Notes under the pieces: generated by a model | Database searches by the model: none | What the model was told of the DNA's origin: nothing | Seen by the model: only the letters and a program-made list of their open reading frames with translations | Program-made: the position numbers and the translations under genes | Assembly: GCA_011176685.1 (NCBI GenBank) | Contig: DUED01000037.1 | Span: 62,001 to 126,000, forward strand | Direction of reading: 5' to 3' | Source of the DNA: Anaerolineae bacterium | Lineage (GTDB): Bacteria; Chloroflexota; Anaerolineae; Anaerolineales; Anaerolineaceae | DNA length: 64,000 nucleotides | Part shown: one piece after another, positions 16,719 to 26,846 of the stretch | Layout of the letters: the number at the start of each line of letters is the position of its first letter | How positions within the stretch are numbered: the stretch's first letter is position 1

Positions 16719-18623
16719 TTAAACATTTTTGAATTCGCCATCAACTACGTCTTCACCTTCGCTGCCTTTATCTTTATCTTCCTCACCTGCGCTTTGTTTT
16801 TTTTCTGGTTGGCTTGCTTCAGGTTGTTGATAAAGACTGGCTCCAATTTTCTGGATAATCTGGCCAAGTTCTTCTGTCTCACTACGGATATCATCAATAA
16901 CTTCAGTTTTCATGGTCTCACGAAGTTTGGAAGTTAAATCCTCGGCTTGTTTTTTAATATCCTCAGGGACTTTTTTGCCGCCTTCATGGATGGTCTTTTC
17001 AGCAGTGTAGATGGCGTTATCTGCATGATTGCGCGCTTCAATCAGGTCTTTATGCTTGCTGTCCTCTTCTGCATGCGCTTCTGCCTCTTTCTTCATGCGC
17101 TCAACTTCTTCTTTAGACAAGCCAGAAGAAGCTGTGATAGTGATTTTCTGACTGCGGCCGGTGGCTTTATCTTGTGCGGTTACATTTAAAATGCCATTGG
17201 CATCAATATCGAAAGTAACTTCGATCTGCGGAATGCCGCGTGGAGCGGGTGGAATGCCATCCAGTGTGAATTGGCCAAGTGATTTATTATCAGTAGCCAT
17301 AGGGCGTTCTCCCTGTGTAACGTGGATTTGCACCTGAGTTTGGCTATCCGAGGCGGTAGAAAAAATCTGGCTTTTGCGAGTCGGGATAGTTGTATTGCGC
17401 TCGATTAATGGAGTTGCTACACTGCCCAGTGTTTCCACAGAAAGTGTTAGAGGGGTGACATCTAGGAGGAGGATATCTTTCACCTCGCCACCCAGAACAC
17501 CGGCTTGGATAGCTGCGCCAACTGCTACAACTTCATCTGGATTAACGCCCTTATGGGGATCTTTCTTGAATTTTTTCTTCACCACACTCTGAATGGTAGG
17601 CATGCGGGTCATACCGCCTACCAGTACGATTTCATTGATATCGCCGGGCTTCAACCCGGCATCAGCGAGCGCCTGATCGACAGGCCCAATGGTTTTTTCA
17701 ACCAGGTCATTGGTTAGTTGCTCCAGCTTGGCGCGAGTAAGCTTCATGACCATGTGCTTTGGACCGCTGGCATCTGCTGTAATGTAGGGCAAATTGATTT
17801 CGGTTTCCATAACTGTAGAAAGCTCTATCTTGGCTTTCTCAGCTGCTTCTTTAAGGCGCTGTAGTGCCTGAAGATCTTTACGCAGGTCGATTCCCTGCTG
17901 TTTCTTGAATTCGCCAATTAAAAAATCCATCACACGCTGGTCATAATCGTCACCGCCCAAGAATGTGTCACCGCTTGTAGAACGCACTTGAAATACTCCA
18001 TCACCTACATCCAGGACGGAAATGTCAAATGTGCCGCCGCCCAGGTCATAAACAGCGATGACCTCATTCTTTTTCTTATCTAATCCATAAGCCAGCGAAG
18101 ATGCGGTTGGCTCGTTGATAATACGCAACACATCCAGACCTGCGATTTTCCCTGCATCTTTAGTTGCATTGCGCTGAGCGTCATTAAAATACGCGGGAAC
18201 GGTGATCACTGCCTGTTTGATAGTTTCTCCCAGATATGCTTCAGCGTCCTTCTTGAGTTTGCCCAAGATCATGGCTGAGATTTCAGGCGGAGAATATTCC
18301 TTGCCGCCCATAACCACACGTAGGTCACCATTGGGTGCCTTGGTGATCTTATAAGGTACACGCCCGATGGTTTTTTGCACTTCCGGATCATCAAATTTAC
18401 GTCCCATAAAACGCTTGATGGAGAAAATGGTGTTCTCCGGGTTGATCACTGCTTGGTTTCTGGCAGTTCGCCCAACAATGCGCTCGCCATTTTTATTGAT
18501 GGCGACTACTGATGGGCAGAGTCTTTCTCCTTCAGCAGTAGGTATAACGGTGGGTTCTCCACCGGACATTACTGCAACTACAGAGTTGGTCGTGCCTAAG
18601 TCAATACCGATGATTTTTCCCAT
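16719..18623 (-). CDS. dnaK: chaperone DnaK (Hsp70)
   Basis: A 634-residue Hsp70. The nucleotide-binding domain (1 to about 385) carries GIDLGTTNS, the phosphate loop [11 protein letters not shown] and [10 protein letters not shown]. The linker reads [11 protein letters not shown]. The substrate-binding domain and helical lid follow, and the tail is acidic ([13 protein letters not shown]), of the usual length. It folds and protects proteins with DnaJ and GrpE. It begins nine bases after grpE and belongs to the CIRCE-controlled operon. Confidence 0.98.
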   Translation of the reverse strand: MGKIIGIDLGTTNSVVAVMSGGEPTVIPTAEGERLCPSVVAINKNGERIVGRTARNQAVINPENTIFSIKRFMGRKFDDPEVQKTIGRVPYKITKAPNGDLRVVMGGKEYSPPEISAMILGKLKKDAEAYLGETIKQAVITVPAYFNDAQRNATKDAGKIAGLDVLRIINEPTASSLAYGLDKKKNEVIAVYDLGGGTFDISVLDVGDGVFQVRSTSGDTFLGGDDYDQRVMDFLIGEFKKQQGIDLRKDLQALQRLKEAAEKAKIELSTVMETEINLPYITADASGPKHMVMKLTRAKLEQLTNDLVEKTIGPVDQALADAGLKPGDINEIVLVGGMTRMPTIQSVVKKKFKKDPHKGVNPDEVVAVGAAIQAGVLGGEVKDILLLDVTPLTLSVETLGSVATPLIERNTTIPTRKSQIFSTASDSQTQVQIHVTQGERPMATDNKSLGQFTLDGIPPAPRGIPQIEVTFDIDANGILNVTAQDKATGRSQKITITASSGLSKEEVERMKKEAEAHAEEDSKHKDLIEARNHADNAIYTAEKTIHEGGKKVPEDIKKQAEDLTSKLRETMKTEVIDDIRSETEELGQIIQKIGASLYQQPEASQPEKKQSAGEEDKDKGSEGEDVVDGEFKNV

Positions 18624-18632
18624 GCTTGCCTC

Positions 18633-19250
18633 CTATTTTGCTACTCTCACCTGCGTCGGTCTGATAACCCGGTCGCCGATGGTGTATCCTTGTTTTAGTA
18701 CTTCGATAATCTGGCCGCTTTCGAAATCAGGATTGTCCTCATTTGAAATGGCTTCGTGCAGAGTGGGGTCGAATTTTGCATTTCCCGCTGGAATGGGCTG
18801 GATGCCTTCTTCGTCTAGGATTTTTTTTAATTTATTCAGAATTAAAGTAATTCCTTCCACCCAGTTCTGATTCTCTTCATTATTAGGTACAGTATTAAGT
18901 GCAAGTTCCAGGTCATCCTGGATAACTAAATATTTTTGAATTATATCTATTTTATTATTTTGGCGCTGTTGATCCTGGTCGCGCTGAATGCGCTTGCGAT
19001 AATTGTCAAAGTCTGCACGTTCTCGTTGCCAGCCATCGGAATATTCATCGACCTTACTTTTCAGCTGGTCAATTTCTTCCAGCTGCGCGGCGTAATCATT
19101 GAGAGGGATGGTAACCATTTCTTCTTGGGTACCCTTTTGTTCCTCTTTCGCCTCCTGTTCGGCTTTTTTCATTTCTGAAACTTGCTGCTCGTTCTTTTCA
19201 GCTATTTTTTTAAGTTCTTGCTTTTTTTTGGTTTTTTCTTTCTTTATCAT
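18633..19250 (-). CDS. grpE: nucleotide exchange factor GrpE
   Basis: A 205-residue GrpE. The first 60 residues are a highly charged Lys/Glu coiled coil, longer than the minimum for the family. The C-terminal beta wing is clear (EGITLILNKLKKILDEEGIQPI, then FDPTLHEAI and DRVIRPTQVRVAK). It releases ADP from DnaK. The order hrcA-grpE-dnaK-dnaJ matches the Gram-positive class I heat-shock operon. Confidence 0.95.
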   Translation of the reverse strand: MIKKEKTKKKQELKKIAEKNEQQVSEMKKAEQEAKEEQKGTQEEMVTIPLNDYAAQLEEIDQLKSKVDEYSDGWQRERADFDNYRKRIQRDQDQQRQNNKIDIIQKYLVIQDDLELALNTVPNNEENQNWVEGITLILNKLKKILDEEGIQPIPAGNAKFDPTLHEAISNEDNPDFESGQIIEVLKQGYTIGDRVIRPTQVRVAK

Positions 19251-19279
19251 ACAATTTCACCTAATAATCAAGATTTTCT

Positions 19280-20308
19280 TTACCATTGTTCAGCGACGAG
19301 ATCGCTCAAAATGTTTGATATGAAGCGAACAACGGAAATGGAATGGCCGTATGCCATACGCATTGGCCCCAAAACGCCTACAGTCCCCGTTGCTGAACTG
19401 GGTGAGCCGTATTTAGAAAGAATGAGTGATACTTGTCGTAATTCGTCCCAGTTGCCCTCGCCGCCGATCAAAACTTGCACACCGCTGAAATTGTTGGACA
19501 ATATCGTGTGGGCAAGCAGGTCATGCAGGAATGTTTGCTCTTCCATTAGGCGAAGAGCTTTGCGTGCTTCTTCCGAACCCAGAAATTCGGGTTCTGCCAG
19601 CACGTTAGTAAGGCCGTCTGAATAAATCTCACCGGTCACCAGTGTGTCCGATTGGCTCATTTCCTCAGCAATCCAGTTTAGTACAACCTGTTCTGTGGGG
19701 CTAAAAGACTCTTGGATAGAACACACAGCTTTCGTGTCTTTGCCTTGAAGCAAACCGCTGATGCGATTGGCGGCCATGGAAAGCTGTTCCTGGCTGACAG
19801 GTTCATTAAAAGACAAGAATCGCTGGCAGATTTCACCGCCCTCTAAAATTAGTACACCCAGCACCTGTGTGCCATGGGTGGAAATTAATTCCAGGTGCTT
19901 GAAATGAAAATATTCCGGACGTGGGGTTGTGACTAGAGAAAAAGAACGAGACTGGTTGGCAAGGATGGAAGCTGCTAGTTTCATCCACTGATTGACATCG
20001 TTTCGCATTTGGTAGAACTGATGGCTGATTGTACGGCGTGCATCTTCCGGCAATGTAGTTTCGCGCATTAATCGCCTGACAAAATATCGAAAACCTTTTT
20101 CAGTCGGCACACGCCCAGCAGAGGTGTGCGGTTGACGTAGGAATCCCTCTTCAGTCAATACTGCCATCTCATTACGCACTGTAGCTGAGCTAAGACCCAG
20201 CTCATATTGCTCTACAAGTCGTTTTGAACTAACTGGATCTGCCGTATGTGTGTATTCACGGATAACCAGAGTAAGAATTGTCCTTTGTCGGTCAGTTAAT
20301 GTGTCCAT
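19280..20308 (-). CDS. hrcA: heat-inducible repressor HrcA
   Basis: A 342-residue winged-helix repressor. The N-terminal DNA-binding domain reads TDRQRTILTLVIREYTHTAD and SSATVRNEMAVLTEEGFL, followed by the GAF-like dimerisation part. It binds CIRCE and needs GroE-type chaperone activity to stay functional. I start it at ATG 20308. An in-frame GTG 18 bases upstream lies inside the CIRCE element and would give unusual residues. No Shine-Dalgarno precedes the ATG, so translation may be weak. It is the first gene of the operon and represses itself. Confidence 0.93.
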   Translation of the reverse strand: MDTLTDRQRTILTLVIREYTHTADPVSSKRLVEQYELGLSSATVRNEMAVLTEEGFLRQPHTSAGRVPTEKGFRYFVRRLMRETTLPEDARRTISHQFYQMRNDVNQWMKLAASILANQSRSFSLVTTPRPEYFHFKHLELISTHGTQVLGVLILEGGEICQRFLSFNEPVSQEQLSMAANRISGLLQGKDTKAVCSIQESFSPTEQVVLNWIAEEMSQSDTLVTGEIYSDGLTNVLAEPEFLGSEEARKALRLMEEQTFLHDLLAHTILSNNFSGVQVLIGGEGNWDELRQVSLILSKYGSPSSATGTVGVLGPMRMAYGHSISVVRFISNILSDLVAEQW

Positions 20309-20319
20309 TTTTTGTAAAA

Positions 20320-20346
20320 TTAGCACTCTAAGCTTGAGAGTGCTAA
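20320..20346 (-). promoter_or_regulatory. CIRCE operator
   Basis: A perfect TTAGCACTC-N9-GAGTGCTAA inverted repeat. It lies between the hrcA promoter and the hrcA start, just downstream of the expected transcript start, where bound HrcA blocks transcription. Confidence 0.97.
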
Positions 20347-20359
20347 AATATTGTTATTG

Positions 20360-20388
20360 ATGATACCATGTCCATATTTCACCGTCAA
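20360..20388 (-). promoter_or_regulatory. heat-shock operon promoter
   Basis: On the minus strand TTGACG (20388-20383) and TATCAT (20365-20360) have a 17-base spacer. The transcript would begin near 20353, a few bases before CIRCE. Confidence 0.75.
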
Positions 20389-20453
20389 GAAAGGAGACAA
20401 GATCCAGGGTTTTTCTTATGAAATTTTAATAATTCTTCCTATGATTCTATACG

Positions 20454-20482
20454 TTGACCTGTTTTTGCTTTCTCGCTACAAT
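20454..20482 (+). promoter_or_regulatory. promoter of the lysine aminomutase gene
   Basis: TTGACC (20454-20459) and TACAAT (20477-20482) are spaced by 17 bases. A 30-base leader with AAGGAG before the ATG follows. Confidence 0.65.
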
Positions 20483-20518
20483 ATAAGGGATTAGATTTAA
20501 TTTAAAAGGAGAATTTGG

Positions 20519-21874
20519 ATGACATTGCCTGTTTTTCCGTCGCAACGCGCGCCTGTATATAAGGATGTGCCAGATGAGAAATGGAATGACTGGCGTTGGC
20601 AGTTAAGCCACCGCTTGAACTCAACTGCAGATTTTGAGACCATCCTGGAACTCACTGAAAGTGAAAAGCGTGCTTTAAGTTCCAAAAATTTGTTCCGCGT
20701 AGATATCACACCGTATTTTGTGTCGCTCATTGATCCCCAAGACCCTCATGATCCTATCCGCAGGCAGGTAATCCCTACTGAAAAGGAGATCATACCTTAT
20801 ACAGGTATGATGGAGGATTCGTTAGCAGAGGATCAGCATTCCCCTGTGCCAGGTCTGGTGCATCGCTACCCCGATCGTGTCCTGATGCTGATAACTACCC
20901 AGTGTGCCTCTTACTGTCGCTACTGTACGCGTGGTCGCATTGTTGGAGATCCTTCCGCTACTTTTTCCCAAGAAGAATTTGATATGCAGATTGCTTATCT
21001 TGAGCGCACGCCGCAGGTGCGCGATGTGCTGCTGTCAGGTGGTGACCCATTAGTATTAGCACCCAAGCTTTTAGAGCGACTACTGACCCGCTTGCAAGCC
21101 ATACCACACATTGAGATTGTGCGCATTGGTTCTCGTGTACCGGTATTCATGCCAATGCGTATTACAGATGAGCTTTGCAGTATGCTGAGGAAGTACCATC
21201 CGCTTTGGCTGAATATCCATGTAAATCATCCCAACGAAATCACTGCTGAGTTGGCGCAGGCATGTGCCAGGTTAGCTGACGCGGGTATCCCACTAGGTAA
21301 TCAATCAGTGCTTTTAGCTGGCATTAATGACTGCGTGCATATTCAACGCAAGCTGGTGCAAGATTTGGTGCGTATCCGCGTGCGACCTTATTATTTATAT
21401 CAGTGTGATTTGGTTGAAGGCGCAGGTCATTTCCGTACTCCAGTCAGTAAGGGGATTGAGATTATTGAAGGCTTACGTGGCCATACAACAGGTTTTGCAG
21501 TGCCAACCTTTGTGGTGGATGCTCCTGGTGGTGGCGGCAAGATACCGGTAATGCCAAATTATCTCATCAGTTCTTCGGATCATAAAATCGTACTGCGTAA
21601 CTATGAGGGGTTCATCACAACCTATGAGGAACCCCTTGAATATCATGCTCACGATTCCAAAAAGTGTAAATTCTGTCAGAAAAAGAAGCTGGAACGGGGC
21701 CAAGCCGGTGTTGCGGGTTTATTAGATGGAGAACGCATGTTCATCAAGCCAGAGGGCTTTGACCAACTGCACATCCGTGGTGGTGAAAAACACCGTTTGC
21801 GCCAAAAAACAAAAAAGTGGGAACCCCTGGGGATTGGTCCAGGAGAGATTGATACAGGAGAAATTGATAAATGA
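20519..21874 (+). CDS. kamA: lysine 2,3-aminomutase (radical SAM, PLP)
   Basis: A 451-residue KamA. The radical SAM cluster motif is CASYCRYC near residue 130. The PLP lysine lies in PGGGGKIPV near 340, and the substrate-binding aspartates in YQCDLVEG and VVDAPGG. A structural zinc site is supported by the Cys in GINDCVH and by CKFC near the C-terminus. It converts L-lysine to L-beta-lysine, for lysine fermentation or for the osmolyte N-epsilon-acetyl-beta-lysine. The usual partner acetyltransferase gene ablB is not next to it; an aldo/keto reductase follows instead. The C-terminus is extended by about 30 charged residues. Confidence 0.9.
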   Translation: MTLPVFPSQRAPVYKDVPDEKWNDWRWQLSHRLNSTADFETILELTESEKRALSSKNLFRVDITPYFVSLIDPQDPHDPIRRQVIPTEKEIIPYTGMMEDSLAEDQHSPVPGLVHRYPDRVLMLITTQCASYCRYCTRGRIVGDPSATFSQEEFDMQIAYLERTPQVRDVLLSGGDPLVLAPKLLERLLTRLQAIPHIEIVRIGSRVPVFMPMRITDELCSMLRKYHPLWLNIHVNHPNEITAELAQACARLADAGIPLGNQSVLLAGINDCVHIQRKLVQDLVRIRVRPYYLYQCDLVEGAGHFRTPVSKGIEIIEGLRGHTTGFAVPTFVVDAPGGGGKIPVMPNYLISSSDHKIVLRNYEGFITTYEEPLEYHAHDSKKCKFCQKKKLERGQAGVAGLLDGERMFIKPEGFDQLHIRGGEKHRLRQKTKKWEPLGIGPGEIDTGEIDK

Positions 21875-21907
21875 GTGTGTTTAATAAAGTGATAAGGGAG
21901 TAGGACA

Positions 21908-22867
21908 ATGCATTATAGACGTTTAGGACGCGCAGGGCTCAAAGTGAGTGAAATCTCTCTAGGGGCGTGGGTAACTTTTGGCAATCAGATTGCTGAGAAG
22001 ACAGCTATTAGCTTGGTGCATGCTGCTTATGATCAAGGCGTGAATTTTTTTGACAACGCGGATATTTATGCGGCAGGAAAAGCCGAACAGGTTCTGGGCA
22101 AAGCCGTTAAAGACCTTCCCAGAGAGACATTAGTCATCTCAAGCAAAGTATTCTGGCCTACTATGCCCGGGGTGAACGGCCGCGGGCTTTCTCGCAAGCA
22201 CATGGTCGAATCCCTTCATGCATCCCTGATGCGGCTTGGCCTGGATTATGTGGATATCTATTTTTGCCATCGCTATGATCCTGATACATCCATTGAAGAA
22301 GTTGTACATACCATGGATATGCTGGTGAGGCAAGGTAAGATTCTATACTGGGGCACCTCGGAGTGGGAAGCGGCTTATGTCGCACAGGCGTTTGGTTTTG
22401 CACGACAATATGGTTTAATCGCCCCTTCAGTGGAACAACCGCAATATAACCTTTTCAAGCGTGATAGAGTAGAGGTGGAGCTTTCTCCCCTGTGTGAGGA
22501 TTTCGGGTTGGGATTAACGACCTTCAGCCCATTGTATGGTGGCATTCTCACTGGCAAATATAACGATGGTATCCCTTCAGGCAGTCGTGCCACGCTCGAG
22601 GATATGTCTTGGATGCAAGAACGAATCACACCGGAAGCGATTGCTAAAGTGCGAAAACTAACAGCAATTGCGCAGAAATTGGAGGTAACCTCAGCCCAAC
22701 TTGCTATTGCATGGATATTAAGGCGTAAAGAAGTGAGTAGCGTAATTACCGGTGCGACTCGGTTGGAGCAGCTTGATGATAACCTGATGGCAGCAGATGT
22801 GGTCGAGAAACTGGACGATGCTTTTCTGACACGCATAGATGAAATATTTGGAAAAGAGCTGGATTAA
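21908..22867 (+). CDS. aldo/keto reductase (Kv-beta-like)
   Basis: A 319-residue NADPH-dependent aldo/keto reductase. The catalytic tetrad is visible: Asp and Tyr in FDNADIYAAGKAE, Lys in VISSKVFW and His in YFCHRYDP. The sequence PQYNLFKRD and the coenzyme block GATRLEQLDDNL near 280 place it close to the potassium-channel beta-subunit-like branch of bacteria. It reduces aldehydes or ketones, but the substrate is unknown. A GGGAG ribosome site precedes it, 33 bases after kamA, so the two are probably co-transcribed. Confidence 0.88.
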   Translation: MHYRRLGRAGLKVSEISLGAWVTFGNQIAEKTAISLVHAAYDQGVNFFDNADIYAAGKAEQVLGKAVKDLPRETLVISSKVFWPTMPGVNGRGLSRKHMVESLHASLMRLGLDYVDIYFCHRYDPDTSIEEVVHTMDMLVRQGKILYWGTSEWEAAYVAQAFGFARQYGLIAPSVEQPQYNLFKRDRVEVELSPLCEDFGLGLTTFSPLYGGILTGKYNDGIPSGSRATLEDMSWMQERITPEAIAKVRKLTAIAQKLEVTSAQLAIAWILRRKEVSSVITGATRLEQLDDNLMAADVVEKLDDAFLTRIDEIFGKELD

Positions 22868-22890
22868 GAAACATACAGTGACTGTGTAAG

Positions 22891-22916
22891 AAAAAGCGCA
22901 CGATGATCCGTGCACT
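22891..22916 (-). terminator. terminator of the pheST operon
   Basis: On the minus strand GCACG (22913-22909) pairs with CGTGC (22902-22898), with flanking GC extensions, and is followed by TTTTT. It ends transcription 24 bases after pheT. Confidence 0.7.
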
Positions 22917-22939
22917 TAAGTATTTTATTAAGTGTAATG

Positions 22940-25474
22940 TTACTGGCTGCGGATTTTTGCATCCAATTGCTCCTCTAATTTCTTAATGATCCGTGTGCGT
23001 ACTCTAGAAACCTGTTTGTCGGTCAAAGTGCGGTCATCGGCTTGATAGGTTAGGCTGTATGCCAGACTTTTCTTTCCGACGCCGACTTGTTTGCCATGAA
23101 AAACATCAAATAGGCGCACTTCACTAAGTAGATTCCCACCCGCTTGATGTATTACATCTGCGACCTGTGCGGAGGGCGTCTCTTCACTTACTATGATTGC
23201 TAGGTCCTCCAGCACAGGCGGATAAATCGGCACTGCCTTGGATGGGATTGATTCAGGTATGAAGCAGGCCATCGCTTCCATGTCCAGGTCAGCAGCCAGA
23301 ACTGGCACATTCTGGAAGTCATAGTTATCACAGACATTCGGGTGGAGTTCTCCACAAACGCCAAGATTTTTTCCATCAACCATAATCTGGGTACATTTTC
23401 CTGGATGGAAGCTGGGGTTCTCAATTACCTTATAGGTGACACCTGTGATGTGCAGTGCTGTGAACAGTGCTTCGAGAATACCTTTCATATCGAAGAAGTC
23501 CATAATTTCCGTTGTTTTTTGATCCCAGGCTGTCAGTTGGCGTAATCCTGCCAGGGCAATTGCCAGGTGCACTGGCTCCTCAGGCAGTTCGAGTCTTTGT
23601 TGTGGAAGGAAGATTGGACCAACCTCAAAGAGCATTAGCCGTTCGCGTAGGCGGATGTTCTTTTCCAAAATTTGCAAAATTGAAGCTAGTAGATTGCTGC
23701 GAAGTACTCTTCGGTCATGGCTGATTGGATTCTGCAGCTCAATATAAGTGATTGGTTTAACTGCGTAATTGGCTGGATAAATGCGCTGCTCTTCTTCTGG
23801 TGAGGTTAGTCTGTAATTGATAATCTCCTGCAGACCCAGACTCACTAGGATATCTTTAACCCTTTGTTCACGTTCTTCTATGAGGTTGCTGCGTTGTGGG
23901 GGAAGAGTATCAGCTAGCCGTGAAGCAGGGATTTTATTGTATCCGTGCAGGCGCGCGATTTCTTCCATCAAGTCTGCTTTTCCAGTAATCCCCTGCCCGA
24001 TATCCGTTCGGTATGACGGTGCTTTAGTGTGCACTACATCCCCATCGACATTACACTCAAATTCCAGTTGTGATAAGAGGTTTTTTATTTCAGAAGCTGC
24101 AAGGGTTGTTCCCAATGACCGTTGAACTTCTTGTTCGCTGATATCTAGAATCGGGTCTTGGAAGGGTTGCGGGTAAGCATCCACCAAGTCCTTGGCGATT
24201 TTGCCGCCACTCCACTCCGCAATACGGCTTAAGCACAGCCTTACACCCAGTTCTGCCAGTGCTGGGTGAAGGTTGCGGGAAAAACGATAACCTGCTTCAG
24301 TCTGCAGGCGTTGCGCGGCGACTGTCCTGCGCGTATTGATGAAATTCCAGGTTGCACCTTCCAGTAAGATATTTCTGGTTTTCTCTGTCACTTCGCTTTC
24401 CAAGCCGCCCATTACACCCGCCAGGGCAAGCGGTCCGGTTGTGTCTGTTACCAGAATGGTGAAATTATCCAAACTCCTATCGACTTCGTCCAGCGTGGTT
24501 AGCTTTTCGTCATCTTTTGCGGCGCGTGTGATTATTTTTGGTGTCTGACTACCTGCCCGCTTTACTAGAATATCATAGTCAAAAGCGTGCAGGGGTTCAC
24601 CAATTTCTAACATAATATAGTTGGTCGCATCCACAATGCTGTTGATGGGTCGCACGCCGGCTAATCGTAAGCGCAGCTGGGCCCAGTATGGGCTGGTTTT
24701 TGCCTCTGCGCCCCGTACGAGTCCCAGCACAAAGCGCGGGTTGAGGGCAGCATCCGTGACCTGGATATTTACATTGCCTTGGATAGATGGACCGGTTCCG
24801 CTCAATTTTTGAGTTGATTTGCGCAGGGGCTTATTGGTGGCAGCAGCGATTTCACGCGCCGCTCCCAGCATACAGGCAGTATGGATCATGTTTGGGAGTA
24901 TGGCGACTTCGAAGACAGCATCACCCATATAATCAACCAGCGGTATTCCGGTGGGTGCATCTTTATCCAGAATGATGATGCCTTCGTGTTCAGCTGAAAT
25001 ACCCAGCTCTTTTTCAGAGCAGATCATTGAGGCAGATTCCACGCCGCGGATTTTCATACGTTTAAGCGTGGTTTTAACAAAACCGGTCTTATGCCCATCA
25101 AATATTTGTGCACCTTCTCTAGCATAGGCGACCTTGGGGGGCATTTCTAGGGCTCCCTTACCCTTGAATTTGAATAGATTGGGAGCACCGGTCAGCACGA
25201 TGTGCTCTTTTGTGCTGTCGTTCAAGCGGCAAAGAACCAGACGGTCAGCGTTAGGATGCGGTATAACTTCTTCCACCTGCGCCACAACGAATTTGTCACG
25301 CTCCCAGGTTAGGCCGCTATATACGTTTTCAAGGTGATTACCTTTCGGTTTTTGCAAACCGATTAGGTGTACCTCTTCGACTTCAAGTCCTGCCATAGTG
25401 AGAATTTTCGCCAGTTCTTCAAGCGAGAGTTCAATATCTACAAAGTCCTTCATCCAAGATAATACAAGGTTCAT
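22940..25474 (-). CDS. pheT: phenylalanyl-tRNA synthetase beta chain
   Basis: An 844-residue PheT, slightly longer than usual (about 800). The N-terminal OB-fold tRNA-binding domain covers about 40-160 (VAQVEEVIPHPNADRLVLCRL). The B3/B4 editing domain lies at about 220-400, B5 at about 420-500, the catalytic-like core to about 730, and the anticodon-binding FDX-ACB domain at the end (ALAIIVSEETPSAQ and FDVFHGKQVGVGKKSLAY). It pairs with PheS to charge tRNA-Phe and edits Tyr-tRNA-Phe. It starts 19 bases after pheS. Confidence 0.95.
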   Translation of the reverse strand: MNLVLSWMKDFVDIELSLEELAKILTMAGLEVEEVHLIGLQKPKGNHLENVYSGLTWERDKFVVAQVEEVIPHPNADRLVLCRLNDSTKEHIVLTGAPNLFKFKGKGALEMPPKVAYAREGAQIFDGHKTGFVKTTLKRMKIRGVESASMICSEKELGISAEHEGIIILDKDAPTGIPLVDYMGDAVFEVAILPNMIHTACMLGAAREIAAATNKPLRKSTQKLSGTGPSIQGNVNIQVTDAALNPRFVLGLVRGAEAKTSPYWAQLRLRLAGVRPINSIVDATNYIMLEIGEPLHAFDYDILVKRAGSQTPKIITRAAKDDEKLTTLDEVDRSLDNFTILVTDTTGPLALAGVMGGLESEVTEKTRNILLEGATWNFINTRRTVAAQRLQTEAGYRFSRNLHPALAELGVRLCLSRIAEWSGGKIAKDLVDAYPQPFQDPILDISEQEVQRSLGTTLAASEIKNLLSQLEFECNVDGDVVHTKAPSYRTDIGQGITGKADLMEEIARLHGYNKIPASRLADTLPPQRSNLIEEREQRVKDILVSLGLQEIINYRLTSPEEEQRIYPANYAVKPITYIELQNPISHDRRVLRSNLLASILQILEKNIRLRERLMLFEVGPIFLPQQRLELPEEPVHLAIALAGLRQLTAWDQKTTEIMDFFDMKGILEALFTALHITGVTYKVIENPSFHPGKCTQIMVDGKNLGVCGELHPNVCDNYDFQNVPVLAADLDMEAMACFIPESIPSKAVPIYPPVLEDLAIIVSEETPSAQVADVIHQAGGNLLSEVRLFDVFHGKQVGVGKKSLAYSLTYQADDRTLTDKQVSRVRTRIIKKLEEQLDAKIRSQ

Positions 25475-25493
25475 TATTTTTTATCCCTTTTAA

Positions 25494-26537
25494 TTAAAAT
25501 TGCTCAAGGAAGCGAACGTCATTTGACCAAAAGTAACGGATATCCTCAATGTGGTAGCGCAACATGGCGATCCTTTCCGGTCCGAGACCGGCGGCAAATC
25601 CAGAAAAAATTTTCGGGTCATAGCCGCCGTTTTTTAACACAACAGGATGTACCATACCACAGCCTAGGATTTCCAGCCATCCAGTGCCGCTGCAGACAGG
25701 GCAACCTTCCCCTCCACACACGATGCATTGCACATCCATTTCAGCGCTGGGTTCAGTGAAAGGGAAATATGAAGGGCGCATGCGGGTTTGCACATCTTCT
25801 CCATACATACGGTGTGCGAAGTCCTCCAAAGTGCCGCGCAGATCACCAAAGGTGATGTTCTCACCCACAGCCAGTAGTTCTAACTGATTGAACTGGATTT
25901 CGTGGCTGGCGTCCATCTGCTCATAGCGGTAAACCATGCCAGGCAGTACCACCCGCACCGGATTAGGAGCAAATTCACGCATGGCACGGATTTGCCCGGG
26001 TGAGGTATGTGTGCGCATAATAACACCGGGAGTGGTGGTGTAAAAAGTGTCCCATAGGTCGCGCGCTGGATGGTAGGCTGGGATGTTCAGCAGTTCAAAG
26101 TTATAGGCGTCAGTCTCCACTTCTGGTGAGAGGTATATTTGAAAGCCCATTTCAGCAAAGATGCGGTAAATTTCACGCAGTATCTGCGTGGCGATGTGCA
26201 GCCGCCCACGTGTGGCTTTGCGTCCTGGCAGGGTGATGTCCAATTTTTCGCTTTTTAAGCTGTGCTCCAGAGTCTCTTGTTTCAGGGCTTCTAACCGGGT
26301 TGAATATTGGCTTTCTAGGGCTTGTTTGACTAGGTTGGCTTTTTGCCCAATCAAAGGGCGCTGTTCTTTCGGTGCCTGCGGGATGTGGCTGAAAATACCC
26401 ATCAGTTCAGATGAGCGGCCTAGATATGTGACATGCCAGTTTTGCAGTTCTGTTTCCTTATGTGCCTGCTGCAGGTCCTTAAAAGCTTGATCCTGCAAGC
26501 GTTCCAATTTATTAATCCAATTTTCTTGTGCTTCCAT
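25494..26537 (-). CDS. pheS: phenylalanyl-tRNA synthetase alpha chain
   Basis: A 347-residue class II synthetase subunit. The N-terminal coiled coil spans about 1-85. The class II motifs follow, with TSPGQIRAM, the motif 2 stretch FNQLELLAVGENITF and motif 3 GFAAGLGPERIAML near the end. A CxxC-type pair (CIVCGGEGCPVCSGTGW, near 285) is seen in some bacterial PheS. I start at 26537, where GGAG precedes the ATG; the longer frame to 26603 runs into the T-box terminator hairpin and is not real. It is the first gene of the T-box-controlled operon. Confidence 0.95.
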   Translation of the reverse strand: MEAQENWINKLERLQDQAFKDLQQAHKETELQNWHVTYLGRSSELMGIFSHIPQAPKEQRPLIGQKANLVKQALESQYSTRLEALKQETLEHSLKSEKLDITLPGRKATRGRLHIATQILREIYRIFAEMGFQIYLSPEVETDAYNFELLNIPAYHPARDLWDTFYTTTPGVIMRTHTSPGQIRAMREFAPNPVRVVLPGMVYRYEQMDASHEIQFNQLELLAVGENITFGDLRGTLEDFAHRMYGEDVQTRMRPSYFPFTEPSAEMDVQCIVCGGEGCPVCSGTGWLEILGCGMVHPVVLKNGGYDPKIFSGFAAGLGPERIAMLRYHIEDIRYFWSNDVRFLEQF

Positions 26538-26554
26538 ATTCACTCCGTTCGTTT

Positions 26555-26842
26555 TTATAAAACAAAAACCCGTCCTAAGGGACGGGGATGACCGCGGTAC
26601 CACCCTTGTTGGCTATAAACAGCCCACTTGGCCCAACAGTCGGTTCTATTTAGACTATTGGCTGTGCCGTTATCGCAGCGCCTGCGGCTCAGACTACTAA
26701 CTCTAGTGGAGTATTCCCCTGAGCAGCTCAGGAGGGAACTTCTGCCGTTTTCCACTGTGCAAGAGTTTCAGTCTGGGCTCCTGCTTCCCTGTCGGTTTCC
26801 GGCGGCTTACTTTCCTCCGTCTCCGCTTATTTATTGGATTGA
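26555..26842 (-). ncRNA. T-box riboswitch upstream of pheST
   Basis: The leader holds the conserved antiterminator sequence AAGGGTGGTACCGCGG at 26607-26592. It is followed by the terminator CCCGTCC-cttaGGACGGG and TTTTT (26585-26565). Stem I contains an AGTA bulge and, on its other side, the triplet TTC at 26738-26736, which fits a Phe specifier codon. Uncharged tRNA-Phe would bind, favour the antiterminator and allow pheST transcription. The 470-base gap 26538-27009 holds no gene besides this element and its promoter. Confidence 0.92.
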
Positions 26843-26846
26843 TTCT

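Noticed and set aside
26538-26603. Extra N-terminal 22 residues of PheS
   Set aside because: They translate the T-box antiterminator and terminator; the ATG at 26537 has its own ribosome site.
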